IMG/VR virus record: IMGVR_UViG_3300025319_000066
Location: 1-34,737 of that record
Length of the DNA: 34,737 nucleotides
Reading direction: 5' to 3' (one strand)
Origin: a virus
Positions within the stretch are counted from its first letter, which is position 1, and each line of letters starts with the position of its first letter. The notes beneath the pieces are model-generated. The model made no database searches and was not told where the DNA came from. It saw only the letters and a list, made by a program, of their open reading frames with translations. The position numbers and the translations under genes are program-made. Of the stretch, positions 1-7,503 are shown piece by piece.

Positions 1-77
1 GCGTCCTTGTTCTCAAGGATCGACCGGGCCTGCGCGTAGAGCGCCTTGCTGCGCTCTACCTTTTCCTTCAGATCCAT
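1..77 (-). CDS. Major capsid protein, N-terminal fragment (cut by window edge)
   Basis: Only the first 25 codons are inside the window. Translation from the ATG at 77 starts MDLKEKVERSKALYAQARS, a charged amphipathic helix of the kind found at the N-terminus (delta/scaffold region) of HK97-fold major capsid proteins. An SD (GGGAGGG) ends four bases before the ATG. It directly follows the prohead protease gene, which is the standard place for the capsid gene in HK97-type phages. The assignment rests mainly on that position, because the HK97 fold itself lies outside the window. A scaffold or decoration protein is the alternative. A TATAAT-type promoter inside the protease gene (243-252) could give it extra transcription. 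Confidence 0.7.
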   Translation of the reverse strand, partial: MDLKEKVERSKALYAQARSILENKD

Positions 78-115
78 CGTACCCTCCCAGCGACGTTCAG
101 TCGCGTAAGTGTGAC

Positions 116-1549
116 CTACTCCTCGAGCAGGTCCAACTCCGCGGCCCCTACCTCTGCCAAGTGCAGCAGGTCCTCGTCGGTGGGTGGCTTGTCGCCGGCC
201 CGGCCGGCCCCGGACTTCGGGGGTGCGGTCTTCGTCCTTTTCATTATATCACGCTTCGTGTCGTCCATCTCGGTTTCGGCGTCCTGGTGCTCGTCCGTCA
301 TGCCCATATCCACGCCCGCGTCCGCGAGCGCTTCGTGCAGGGCTGACATGGCCGCCATGATCCGGTCCACGTTCCGTTGGGCCAGCACGCGCCCCGCCTT
401 CAGCGCCTTGTGCTCGGTCAGCTCGTGCAGGCCGAGGAACTCGACGATGTCGGCGATGTCCAGGTCCGGCCGCGTGTCGGACACCGGTTCAACGACCTTG
501 GTTTCGCCCTTCGGCGTGAACGCCATCGTCCCGTACTCGCCCATCGCCGTGTCGGGCTGGGTCTCGGCCGGGAGAGGCTGGAACTCGTACGTCCCCTCCA
601 CCCACTGGTCGCGGGGTGCGAACGTCACCAGTCCGTCCTGCTGGGTGAACGGCACCTTGTAGCACACTGGACCGAACTCGACGATGCAGAAGCCGAGGTC
701 GAGGTAGGTCGCCCGGACCCACGGAGCGTACTGCGGCTGCACCGCCGTTGGGTCTCCAAAGACCGCCGTGAACTCGGCCTGAACATCGTTGGCCACCTCT
801 TCGATGGACTCGTTCTTCGTTTCGGTGTCCACGTGCACCGCCGCCAACTTGTCCACGTTCGCGTGGAGTGCCGCGATCTGGGCGTTGGCATCCTCCTCGG
901 TGTCGTGCGTTCCGAGAGCCTCACCCGTGCGGTTCCCGTCGGCGTCCACCTTGTACACGCCCCACTTGTCGCCAACCTTGAACACGTCCCAAGGCTTGGC
1001 TTCGTGGTCGGACTTCGTACCCAGCACGGCCGTCTCGGTGTTCATGCCCCACAGCACGGGGGACACCTCCCACAGCCGTACCGTCTTCAGGTTGCGGGCC
1101 GTAACCGTGTGGCCGTTCTTGTCCTTGACCTTGGAGTAGTCCACGTCGAGGGCATCGTACGTGTACGACCACTCGTCGATGCCGCCCTCCCGGATGCGAA
1201 CGAAGGCGCCCTTGCCCTCCGGCGTATCGAGGAAGAACTGGATGGACCCCATGAGCCCGCCGGTCGCCTCTGGGCTCTTGGCCCGAACCGCCTCGGGCAG
1301 TCCGGCGCGATCCACCTCCCAAAGTTTGACTGGCTTGCCCAGGACGCGCATGATGCTGTCCTGGAGGTGATTGTCGCAAACACGGATCTTCCCGGCCCGC
1401 TCGCTAATCGTCTTGACAAAGGAACCGGGGTGAGAGATGTCGCTCCCCTCGTCGAGGATCCCGAACACCGTGATGAGGCCGTCAACGATGCCTTGATCCT
1501 CGTCGATCCGTACCTTGGTAAACTGTACAGATTTTGTCTCGTGCTTCAT
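116..1549 (-). CDS. Prohead maturation protease (HK97/S78-type) with long C-terminal extension
   Basis: A 477-aa protein that would cleave capsid N-termini during head maturation. The S78 fold covers about residues 8-175: a beta core with the ISHPGSF segment, a likely catalytic His61 (CDNH) and a likely catalytic Ser163 in LWEVSPV, followed by the usual hydrophobic strand. The rest is unusually long. It has a GDKWGVYKVDADG / GTHDTEEDANAQIAALHA module often seen in phage proteins, an aromatic beta-rich segment (about 265-340), and a charged helical tail ending DLLEE that could act as internal scaffold. The reading frame stays open upstream to 2014, but that part is shadow. ATG 1549 has a perfect SD (GGAGGG, six bases upstream) and starts just after the head-morphogenesis gene. 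The next gene is the capsid protein. Confidence 0.88.
   Translation of the reverse strand: MKHETKSVQFTKVRIDEDQGIVDGLITVFGILDEGSDISHPGSFVKTISERAGKIRVCDNHLQDSIMRVLGKPVKLWEVDRAGLPEAVRAKSPEATGGLMGSIQFFLDTPEGKGAFVRIREGGIDEWSYTYDALDVDYSKVKDKNGHTVTARNLKTVRLWEVSPVLWGMNTETAVLGTKSDHEAKPWDVFKVGDKWGVYKVDADGNRTGEALGTHDTEEDANAQIAALHANVDKLAAVHVDTETKNESIEEVANDVQAEFTAVFGDPTAVQPQYAPWVRATYLDLGFCIVEFGPVCYKVPFTQQDGLVTFAPRDQWVEGTYEFQPLPAETQPDTAMGEYGTMAFTPKGETKVVEPVSDTRPDLDIADIVEFLGLHELTEHKALKAGRVLAQRNVDRIMAAMSALHEALADAGVDMGMTDEHQDAETEMDDTKRDIMKRTKTAPPKSGAGRAGDKPPTDEDLLHLAEVGAAELDLLEE
243..252 (-). promoter_or_regulatory. Extended -10 promoter GTGATATAAT inside the protease gene, facing the capsid gene
   Basis: On the minus strand the sequence reads GTGATATAAT, a perfect TATAAT with an upstream TGn extension. 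It lies about 165 bases before the capsid start, inside protease codons Arg-Asp-Ile-Met, and uses the ATA Ile codon that is rare in this GC-rich genome. No good -35 is visible. The same TGATANAAT motif recurs near 1569, 7492 and 29521. Confidence 0.5.
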
Positions 1550-1568
1550 GTTGCCCTCCGGCCAATCA

Positions 1569-1578
1569 ATTGTATCAC
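1569..1578 (-). promoter_or_regulatory. Extended -10 promoter GTGATACAAT before the prohead protease
   Basis: The minus strand reads GTGATACAAT directly after the TAG stop of the Mu gpF-like gene, about 20 bases before the protease ATG. It is identical over ten bases to the motif at 7492-7501. A start site about seven bases downstream would leave a short leader holding the SD. No convincing -35 is present. The TGA within the motif is also a second stop codon in frame after the gene, so chance is possible. Confidence 0.45.
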
Positions 1579-2540
1579 TATTCGGTCGCCTCGCCGGGCA
1601 GGACCGGCAGGACCGTGCACCGACAGTTGATCGAGTTTCCTGGACTGCCCGCAGGATCGCCCGGATAGTCCATCTCCTCGTCGTCCACGATGAATGGCTC
1701 GTCGATCGCAACCACCTGGCCGTTGGCCTCCCAGTGCGCCTCCCGCACGCGTTCGTCGGGGGTGGCCAGCCACTCCTTCTGTTCGACGCCCCACTCGGAC
1801 ATCTGCTCCGTGGCGCCAAAGTTCTCCGCCCGCATCGTCTCCGTCCGGGCGATCGCCTCCGCCCGGTAGGGCACCATGCGGTCCTCGAACCAGGCCAGGT
1901 CCTCCGGCTCCACGTCTCCGTACGCCATCTGTCGGAAGACCTCCTCGAGGTGACCTGCCATCGCATCAATGGACCAGCCTTCGTCCACCCCCATGGCGAT
2001 GACCTCCTCGACAAGGTCCGCCGTGGTGCCGTTGACGGGACTGGCGAACTCCAGGGCGTACTCCGTAAACCACTCCTGCGCCCCGATGTTCGGCACGTCG
2101 AACTGAAAACCGAACTCGTCCCGCATGGTGTTGACGCCGTCCGTCATCACCCCCTCCAGCACAGGCAGGAACTGTTCCCGCCAGTTGGCGCCGGCCTGGG
2201 TGCGGAGGTAGTCCCGCGTCGCCTCGCTGTACTTCCGCCAATCGATACTCTGCTTGTTCCGCAGGGCGGACTTGTGTGCCTCCCCGAGCAGAACCAGCAG
2301 TTCCCGCTTGTCTATTTCAAGTGCGGTGCGGGTCGCCGCCAGGGCGTCGGACTCGTACTGCCGGGCGATGCGATCGACCTTCTTCCAGTACAGGAGCTTA
2401 GCGTCAGAGAAAACATGGACTTCGGTACGTTTGGGCCCGCCCTCGTCGCGCTCCTGGTCCTCGGAGTACTTGCGCCCCCGGGGAGCGAACCCCGGGAGGA
2501 AACGCTTGGCGGCATGACGACGCTTCGCAAAGATGGGCAT
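1578..2540 (-). CDS. Head morphogenesis protein (Mu gpF / SPP1 gp7-like)
   Basis: A 320-aa minor head protein, thought in this family to sit near the portal and assist DNA packaging or ejection. The N-terminus is basic (AKRRHAAKRFLPGF), the middle is helical, and the C-terminal Mu-F domain covers about residues 225-312. Its hallmarks are visible: ARTETMRAENFGA, then REAHWEANGQ with His269, and the closing NSINCRC pair (Cys306, Cys308). The start is ATG 2540, with SD AAGGAG nine bases upstream. It lies between a large repeat-containing structural gene and the protease. In most phages this gene directly follows the portal; here two other genes separate them. Confidence 0.9.
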   Translation of the reverse strand: MPIFAKRRHAAKRFLPGFAPRGRKYSEDQERDEGGPKRTEVHVFSDAKLLYWKKVDRIARQYESDALAATRTALEIDKRELLVLLGEAHKSALRNKQSIDWRKYSEATRDYLRTQAGANWREQFLPVLEGVMTDGVNTMRDEFGFQFDVPNIGAQEWFTEYALEFASPVNGTTADLVEEVIAMGVDEGWSIDAMAGHLEEVFRQMAYGDVEPEDLAWFEDRMVPYRAEAIARTETMRAENFGATEQMSEWGVEQKEWLATPDERVREAHWEANGQVVAIDEPFIVDDEEMDYPGDPAGSPGNSINCRCTVLPVLPGEATE

Positions 2541-2563
2541 GTCTCAGCGCTCCTTGGGCACAT

Positions 2564-4816
2564 TCATAGGATATCCATCGCTACGAGGAGTTCGGCCTCT
2601 TCCTCGTCCGTCTCTACGACAGCCGGCTGCTTTACCACCTTCACCGGGGGCTCGGCGTAGTACGGGTAACGCCCGGTATGCTTCTTCTTCACAACCCCGG
2701 TCCCACCGGTTGCAGACTGCGTGTCAATCGCGCTGGCCACTTCCGTGATGCTGACTTCATAGATGGTTCCACCACCCCCAGGTGTGATGGTCGCATCCTG
2801 TGTGTCGGCTGCCGCCGCCGCCTCCCCAACCGAAACCAATGTGATCAGCGCCCAGTCCTGGACATCCAGCGCCACCCCCGCTTCGATGACGGCCGCCTCT
2901 TGCGTCAGCACGGCGCTCTGGGTCTCGGCCGCAGCACCAGCCTCAGCGATGGCGGCTTCCTGGCTGACGGTCGCGCTGGGCGCGTCCGATGCCGCCTCCA
3001 CCTCGACTATCGCCGCCTCTTGGGTCAAGGTCGCGCTGGGCGTATCGGCCGCCGCACCAGCCTCGGAAACGTCACCGACCTGAATCAGCAGGGCAATCGG
3101 CGCATCGGTCGCGGAGACGGCCTCGCTAACGCCGTCCTCGAACAAGAGGCTGGCTGATTGCGCGTCCGCCGCCGCCGCGGGCTCCGCAACGTCGGCTAGA
3201 GTAGTCAGAAGCGCGGTCGGGCTATCCGCTGCTGCCCCTGCCTCGGCCACCGCCGCCGAATAAATCGACCCCGCGGCATCCTGCGAGTCCGCAGCCGCCC
3301 CCGCCTCGGTTACGCCTGCCAGCGTAGTCAACACGGCGGACGGTGCATCGGCGGCGCTGGCAGCTTCCGTTACGTCGGCATCAATCCCCGAGGTATATTC
3401 GATGTGGAGCTTGGCGGCAAGAGCGGTGTTGTAGTCATAAGTTCTGATGGCGAGGTCTCTTGTCGAGCTTGCAGTATGTTGTTCATAGATCATCACCATC
3501 GCGTTTCCGGTCGCCCATGAACCTTGGTCAATCAGCTCCTGGACAATCGCGGATAAATCAGCGCCGTTCGTTGGGTCTCCAGCGGCGGCACCCCATTCGT
3601 AGGCAACATCAGTACCAGATGCAAACAGATTGGTCGAATTCCACTGAACGGTAGCAGTCGTTCGATTACGAGCGTTGATGTCGTTGGCACTCGCTGTGAA
3701 GGTTCCTGGATTGGGGGCGAGTTCACCCCGAATTTGATGCTGGGGTTCGTCAAGGGTGTCATCCACGATCGTGACTTCGACCGTCGCTAAGTCAATGGTC
3801 TCCGTCCCATCTAGTGCTATCGTTGTCCAGCGGAGCCCGACGTGCTCTGTTGTGGCGTCAACCAATTGGTTTTGGCTGGTCAAGAACATGCCGTCGTTTG
3901 TAGCCTGAAACGCGTCGTCGCTGTTTGCCCCCACCTGCTCATCAATCGTCGTATCAATCTCAATCGGATAGTCTGCGGCCTGGAGCCAGGCAATCGGGAT
4001 GCGGTGTTCCACGAACAGATTGGGACCAGTCCTGCGCAGCCTGAATGTCCCTAGCAACTCATCCGGGTCCTGATCCTCAACCGGAGCACCATTAGAGCGG
4101 GGAAGGTTGAACGTCCATAGGACTTCGCCCGTCGTGCTGTGACGGAACTCGATGTAGCCCTGGGTGTTGACCGGATTGTTGACCACCCGATTCCACAAGA
4201 CGCCGTTCACAAAGATGTCTATATTGTTTGAGACCTGGAAGATGAACTGCAAGCGGGCGACAGGATTTCCGCCAGCAACGATCTGCGCCGTGGGGGGCGG
4301 CCATCTGGAGGCCTGATCCACGACAAGGCGCTTATCCAGCCTAGCAGTCTGTGTCTGCCAGCGGATGTCGAAGCCTGTCCCAAATGCGCCCGACCAGAAC
4401 AGGACATCCTCGCCCTGAACGACCGCGTTCGCCGACTGCGGGTTAGCAATAGCCTGAATCTGATCTAAGTCGTTCGTGTACTGGAGTTGCTGGGGCTGGA
4501 AGGCGACGCTCTCGCCGGTGCCCGGATGGACGTACTTGACGATCTGGCCGGAGGAGAAGTTGGCCAGAGCGAAGGCGTTGTAGCCAGCCTGCACCATCTC
4601 GAAGTTCCACGGTGCAGTGCCTGGTTGCCAGGCGCTGTTGATCTCCTGATCCTCGGCCGGCCCGTAGTGCATCGGGCCGATACCAAGGTCAAGCATGAAC
4701 TTGCTGGGAATCGTGGGGTGCTGGTGCTTGATGGAGTTGCGGCGACGCGCAACAACCGTGGCACCAGGCCACAGTTGCTGCGCCCTCTCGCGAGCCTCCC
4801 TAGCGGGATGGGCCAT
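2564..4816 (-). CDS. Large structural-type protein with C-terminal Ala-rich tandem repeats
   Basis: A 750-aa protein not matched to a named family. The first 110 residues are globular (MHYGPAEDQ, NAFALANFSSGQIVKYVHPG). Residues 110-470 look like beta-sandwich or lectin-like domains, rich in Trp and Asn, with phrases such as NIDIFVNGVLWNRV and GYIEFRHSTTGEVLWTF. Residues 476-703 are about eleven repeats of some 20 residues with consensus VxEAxAAADxxSAxLTxxA. The tail is basic then acidic (VVKKKHTGRYPYY, ETDEEEAELL). A virion surface or fibre-like role is inferred from the beta-rich domains, the repeats and its place among head genes. ATG 4816 lies 12 bases after the previous stop and has only a weak SD, so MLDLGIGPM further in is a possible alternative start. 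Confidence 0.75.
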   Translation of the reverse strand: MAHPAREARERAQQLWPGATVVARRRNSIKHQHPTIPSKFMLDLGIGPMHYGPAEDQEINSAWQPGTAPWNFEMVQAGYNAFALANFSSGQIVKYVHPGTGESVAFQPQQLQYTNDLDQIQAIANPQSANAVVQGEDVLFWSGAFGTGFDIRWQTQTARLDKRLVVDQASRWPPPTAQIVAGGNPVARLQFIFQVSNNIDIFVNGVLWNRVVNNPVNTQGYIEFRHSTTGEVLWTFNLPRSNGAPVEDQDPDELLGTFRLRRTGPNLFVEHRIPIAWLQAADYPIEIDTTIDEQVGANSDDAFQATNDGMFLTSQNQLVDATTEHVGLRWTTIALDGTETIDLATVEVTIVDDTLDEPQHQIRGELAPNPGTFTASANDINARNRTTATVQWNSTNLFASGTDVAYEWGAAAGDPTNGADLSAIVQELIDQGSWATGNAMVMIYEQHTASSTRDLAIRTYDYNTALAAKLHIEYTSGIDADVTEAASAADAPSAVLTTLAGVTEAGAAADSQDAAGSIYSAAVAEAGAAADSPTALLTTLADVAEPAAAADAQSASLLFEDGVSEAVSATDAPIALLIQVGDVSEAGAAADTPSATLTQEAAIVEVEAASDAPSATVSQEAAIAEAGAAAETQSAVLTQEAAVIEAGVALDVQDWALITLVSVGEAAAAADTQDATITPGGGGTIYEVSITEVASAIDTQSATGGTGVVKKKHTGRYPYYAEPPVKVVKQPAVVETDEEEAELLVAMDIL
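2708..3391 (-). repeat. Eleven degenerate 60-bp repeats coding VxEAxAAADxxSA units
   Basis: The 3' part of the structural gene encodes about eleven units averaging 20 residues. Most contain an EA[AG]xAAD core and often end LTQEA or LTTLA. The DNA is only moderately conserved between units, so the repeat is maintained at protein level. Some units carry insertions (for example after SQDAAGS, and a GGGG run in the tenth). The count comes from reading by eye. Confidence 0.8.
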
Positions 4817-4828
4817 GCCGCGGGCCGC

Positions 4829-5419
4829 TTACAGCGCGCAGCTGTAGCTGACGTTCAGCGTGTCCGTATTGACCACTACCTTGTCCCCGCCCGTGAACAG
4901 CCCGGCCGAGAACAACGTGCCGCTGGTGTTGTCAATGGTCGAAACGGCCCCCGTCCCGTACACCAGAAAAGCGCCCTTGACCGTCCCGGAGCCTGTAATA
5001 GCGAAGGACAGCGCGGCGCTGAGCGCCTTGCTTCCGCCGGAGGCTGCATTCCAGGCAGCGGTCTTACGCGGTGCGGTGTAGGTTGGTGCGTTGGCGTTAC
5101 CTGCCTCGGTCCAGCCGCCGTGCGAGGACATCGTATCGCCGGCCACCGGTCCGGTGGTGTAGCTCACTGAGCTGATGAGCCCCAGGAAGGGACCGACGAT
5201 GGCCACCGAGGTCTGCAGGTCGTTGTCGAGCATGTGGTTCTTGCCGACGGTCGTCACCACGTTCTTGATGGTGTCTCGCCACTTGACTTCCCCGTCGGCT
5301 CCGACGCACTCCACCGTGAACACGCCGTGGATGCCCGCTTTCTCCGTCACCGCCGCCGCTCGACTTATCCAGGCGTCCACTCGCACCTCTGCCTCCAGCT
5401 TGTCACCCATTGTGTCCAT
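4829..5419 (-). CDS. Phage structural/decoration-type protein of unknown function
   Basis: About 196 aa. The layout resembles a common uncharacterised phage family: a VTTVGKNHMLDND segment, a GPFLGLIS strand, a GDTMSSHGGWTE motif, APRKTAAWNAAS, then beta-rich repeats TVKGAFLVYGTG and GTLFSAGLF ending GDTL-like VNTDTLNVSYS. Members usually lie among head and tail genes, so a virion surface or stabilising role is inferred. Starts are ambiguous. A GTG at 5443 overlaps the portal stop, but AAAGGA motifs place ATG 5419 (MDTMGDKLEA) or ATG 5410 at better distances, so 5419 was chosen. It lies immediately downstream of the portal gene. Confidence 0.7.
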   Translation of the reverse strand: MDTMGDKLEAEVRVDAWISRAAAVTEKAGIHGVFTVECVGADGEVKWRDTIKNVVTTVGKNHMLDNDLQTSVAIVGPFLGLISSVSYTTGPVAGDTMSSHGGWTEAGNANAPTYTAPRKTAAWNAASGGSKALSAALSFAITGSGTVKGAFLVYGTGAVSTIDNTSGTLFSAGLFTGGDKVVVNTDTLNVSYSCAL

Positions 5420-5439
5420 GTTCCTTTTGTTCCTTTCTC

Positions 5440-7419
5440 TCACTCCTCGTGGGAGTAGACTGAAACTTCCTCGGATCCGATTACGCGTTTGTCCTTGTCG
5501 CGGGTAAGTTTGGTCGTTGACCGACTGCCTGTCACCTTCGGCACGATCACCGTTACCTCCGCTGGGGGCACGATGATCGGTTGCGGTGCTTGCGGCGCGA
5601 CGAGGGCCTCCATCTTGAGGCCCATCGCCTCAATGGCCTTGACCTGCTTGTCCAGAGCACCGACGATCAGTTCCGCATTCTTGGACTCCACCGCTGCGCG
5701 CAGTGCCTTGGACTGCTGGGCCAGGACCAGCCGGTTCTCCGCCAGCTCGGTACCCATGCGTTCCCCCAGGGCCAAGATCTGCTCGGACAACCTAAGTACC
5801 TGCTCGGGCTGCGCCCTCATCTCGATGATAAGCTCAGTGAGTACCTTGCTCTGCTGTAGCGCAGCCTCAGCCTGTTCCTCCATGGCCTTGGTATTCACGA
5901 CTACCGTTAGGTTCATATCGTCACTCTCTCCATGGTTCTTCTCGGCGGCATCGGCCGCGGCTCCATGACTCTTCTCGGCCGCATCGGCCACGGCCTCTGG
6001 CGCCCCAGTATTGGTGTCCCCAGACGTGTCCGGCTGTTCAGAAGGCTTGGGCTCCGGGATCGGGGACGCTTGATCTGGCGGTGTCGCCGGCGGCGCGGGT
6101 TCCGGCTCCGGAGCGTTCGGATCGTAGACCGCCTGGAGGGCGCCGCTCATGTACACGACGTCGCCGTCCGCCATGTCGCCGAGCTCCAACTCCAGGAGCT
6201 GCGCGGCCTGGTTCTTGGTGATCCCCGTGGCCACCGCCTGGGCGAAGGCGCCGATCAGCGCCGGCGTGCTGGCCTGGAGCGCCTTCACGCCCGACAGGTC
6301 GAAGCGCCCGAACGTCCTGCCGTCGTCGGCCTGGAGGAAGTAGGCCAGCTCGTCCTCGACGAGGGAGAGCTCCGGGACGAACGTGTCCTCCCAGAACTGC
6401 TTGCGCGCCTCCTCGAAGTTGGAATACGACGATCGCATCAGGCCGATGCGCGTTCCGACGAGAATACCCGGCACGCCCAGCGGCCCGAGAATCCGGCTCT
6501 CGTTGCGCTCGTCGATCGGCTCGAACCCAAGTTGAGAAAACGTCGGCGTGATGGCCTCAAAGTCGCCCTCGTTGTCCAGTACCCCGATCTCGGCCCAGTT
6601 CTCGAAGGAGCCGTACTGCTCCATCCACCGCTCCTTGATGGTGGCGACGGTGGGATCGTCCAACGGCTGCTTGAACTTGAGCAGGCCCATCGGCGCGGTG
6701 CCCTTGTCGAAGAAGATCTTCAGGAACTTAGTGATCGAGTTGTCCACGTCCGCCGAAGACGCCAGGGGCGAGAGCGGCGACAGACCGTATCCCAACCCCT
6801 CCATCGGATCGCCGGGGTTCGGCAGCTTGACGTGCGCCAAGTCCTGGGGTAGGATCGGAGTGCCATCCCTGAACGCCTTCCCCTCCGGTACGTACAGGTA
6901 ACCGAGCAGGTCCTTCTTGTTGTCGGGGCTCGGTACGATGAACACCCGATCGGGTCGCAGGCACCACATCGCCGCGGGCACCGCCCTTGCGCTGGTCCGC
7001 TCGAACCATACGTACGCGTTGCCCGCGACGTTCAGTGACGTGACGATCGAGCCGACGACCTGCCGGGTCGACTGGTAGTCGTTCGGCCGCATGATGAGCT
7101 GGGCGAGAGGATGCGAGGGCCTGACGGCGTCGGGGTTCTCGGGATCCCCCTTGTAGGCCCGCAGGACCGCGGCGTACGACGCCCTGACCTTGTAGTTGAT
7201 CGCCGAATAGATCAAACTGTTGAAGTTGAATCCCTCGTTGACGTAGGCCTGGTAATCGATCAACTGCCACTGCGGGTTGCCCGTGGTCCAGCTAGGCCAC
7301 ATGAGCATCGGGCCCTTCTTCTTCCCACCAGATTGCCACGGCCTGCCGGGCAGGCCGTTCCCGAAGACCTTTAGCGCGATACGGGCCCGCGCCACGATGC
7401 CTGGTCTGGTGTCACCCAT
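5440..7419 (-). CDS. Portal protein (HK97 family) with long coiled-coil C-terminus
   Basis: A 659-aa protein forming the dodecameric ring through which DNA is packaged. Residues 1-430 match the HK97-type portal: FNFNSLIYSAINYKVRA, HPLAQLIMRPND, GNAYVWFER, MWCLRPDRV, the EGLGYGLSPLSPL wing, and ESRILGPLGVPGILVGT with SSYSNFEEARKQFWEDT. After a Pro/Glu-rich linker (about 437-465) comes an Ala/Lys/Glu-rich helical region with likely coiled coil (about 500-620) and a Val/Pro strand (PPAEVTVIVPK). The extension adds some 200 residues to the usual length and could be a barrel or internal scaffold-like domain. ATG 7419 has GGAGG ten bases upstream. The gene follows the large terminase across an 84-base gap that holds a promoter-like motif. 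Confidence 0.92.
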   Translation of the reverse strand: MGDTRPGIVARARIALKVFGNGLPGRPWQSGGKKKGPMLMWPSWTTGNPQWQLIDYQAYVNEGFNFNSLIYSAINYKVRASYAAVLRAYKGDPENPDAVRPSHPLAQLIMRPNDYQSTRQVVGSIVTSLNVAGNAYVWFERTSARAVPAAMWCLRPDRVFIVPSPDNKKDLLGYLYVPEGKAFRDGTPILPQDLAHVKLPNPGDPMEGLGYGLSPLSPLASSADVDNSITKFLKIFFDKGTAPMGLLKFKQPLDDPTVATIKERWMEQYGSFENWAEIGVLDNEGDFEAITPTFSQLGFEPIDERNESRILGPLGVPGILVGTRIGLMRSSYSNFEEARKQFWEDTFVPELSLVEDELAYFLQADDGRTFGRFDLSGVKALQASTPALIGAFAQAVATGITKNQAAQLLELELGDMADGDVVYMSGALQAVYDPNAPEPEPAPPATPPDQASPIPEPKPSEQPDTSGDTNTGAPEAVADAAEKSHGAAADAAEKNHGESDDMNLTVVVNTKAMEEQAEAALQQSKVLTELIIEMRAQPEQVLRLSEQILALGERMGTELAENRLVLAQQSKALRAAVESKNAELIVGALDKQVKAIEAMGLKMEALVAPQAPQPIIVPPAEVTVIVPKVTGSRSTTKLTRDKDKRVIGSEEVSVYSHEE

Positions 7420-7491
7420 GGTGTTCCCGCCTCCGAAATGTGTACTTGGACCCCAGGGCGCTTCTAGGCCCCGGAGCCCCCAGCTCCCTCT

Positions 7492-7501
7492 ATTGTATCA
7501 C
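7492..7501 (-). promoter_or_regulatory. Extended -10 promoter GTGATACAAT before the portal gene
   Basis: The minus strand has GTGATACAAT two bases after the terminase stop and about 70 bases before the portal start. It matches the motif at 1569-1578 over ten bases. The region up to the portal SD contains a small hairpin (GGAGC-TGGGG-GCTCC) that could shape the leader. No clear -35 was found. Confidence 0.5.
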
Positions 7502-7503
7502 AA

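Noticed and set aside
377-1630. Long open frame on the plus strand opposite the protease
   Set aside because: Antisense shadow of a well-supported minus-strand gene in GC-rich DNA; no SD and no recognisable protein.
1550-2014. Upstream extension of the protease frame
   Set aside because: It overlaps the Mu gpF-like gene and lacks an SD, whereas ATG 1549 has a strong one.
1515-2660. Plus-strand frame opposite the head morphogenesis gene
   Set aside because: Shadow frame with no domain signal; the minus-strand Mu gpF-like gene is clear.
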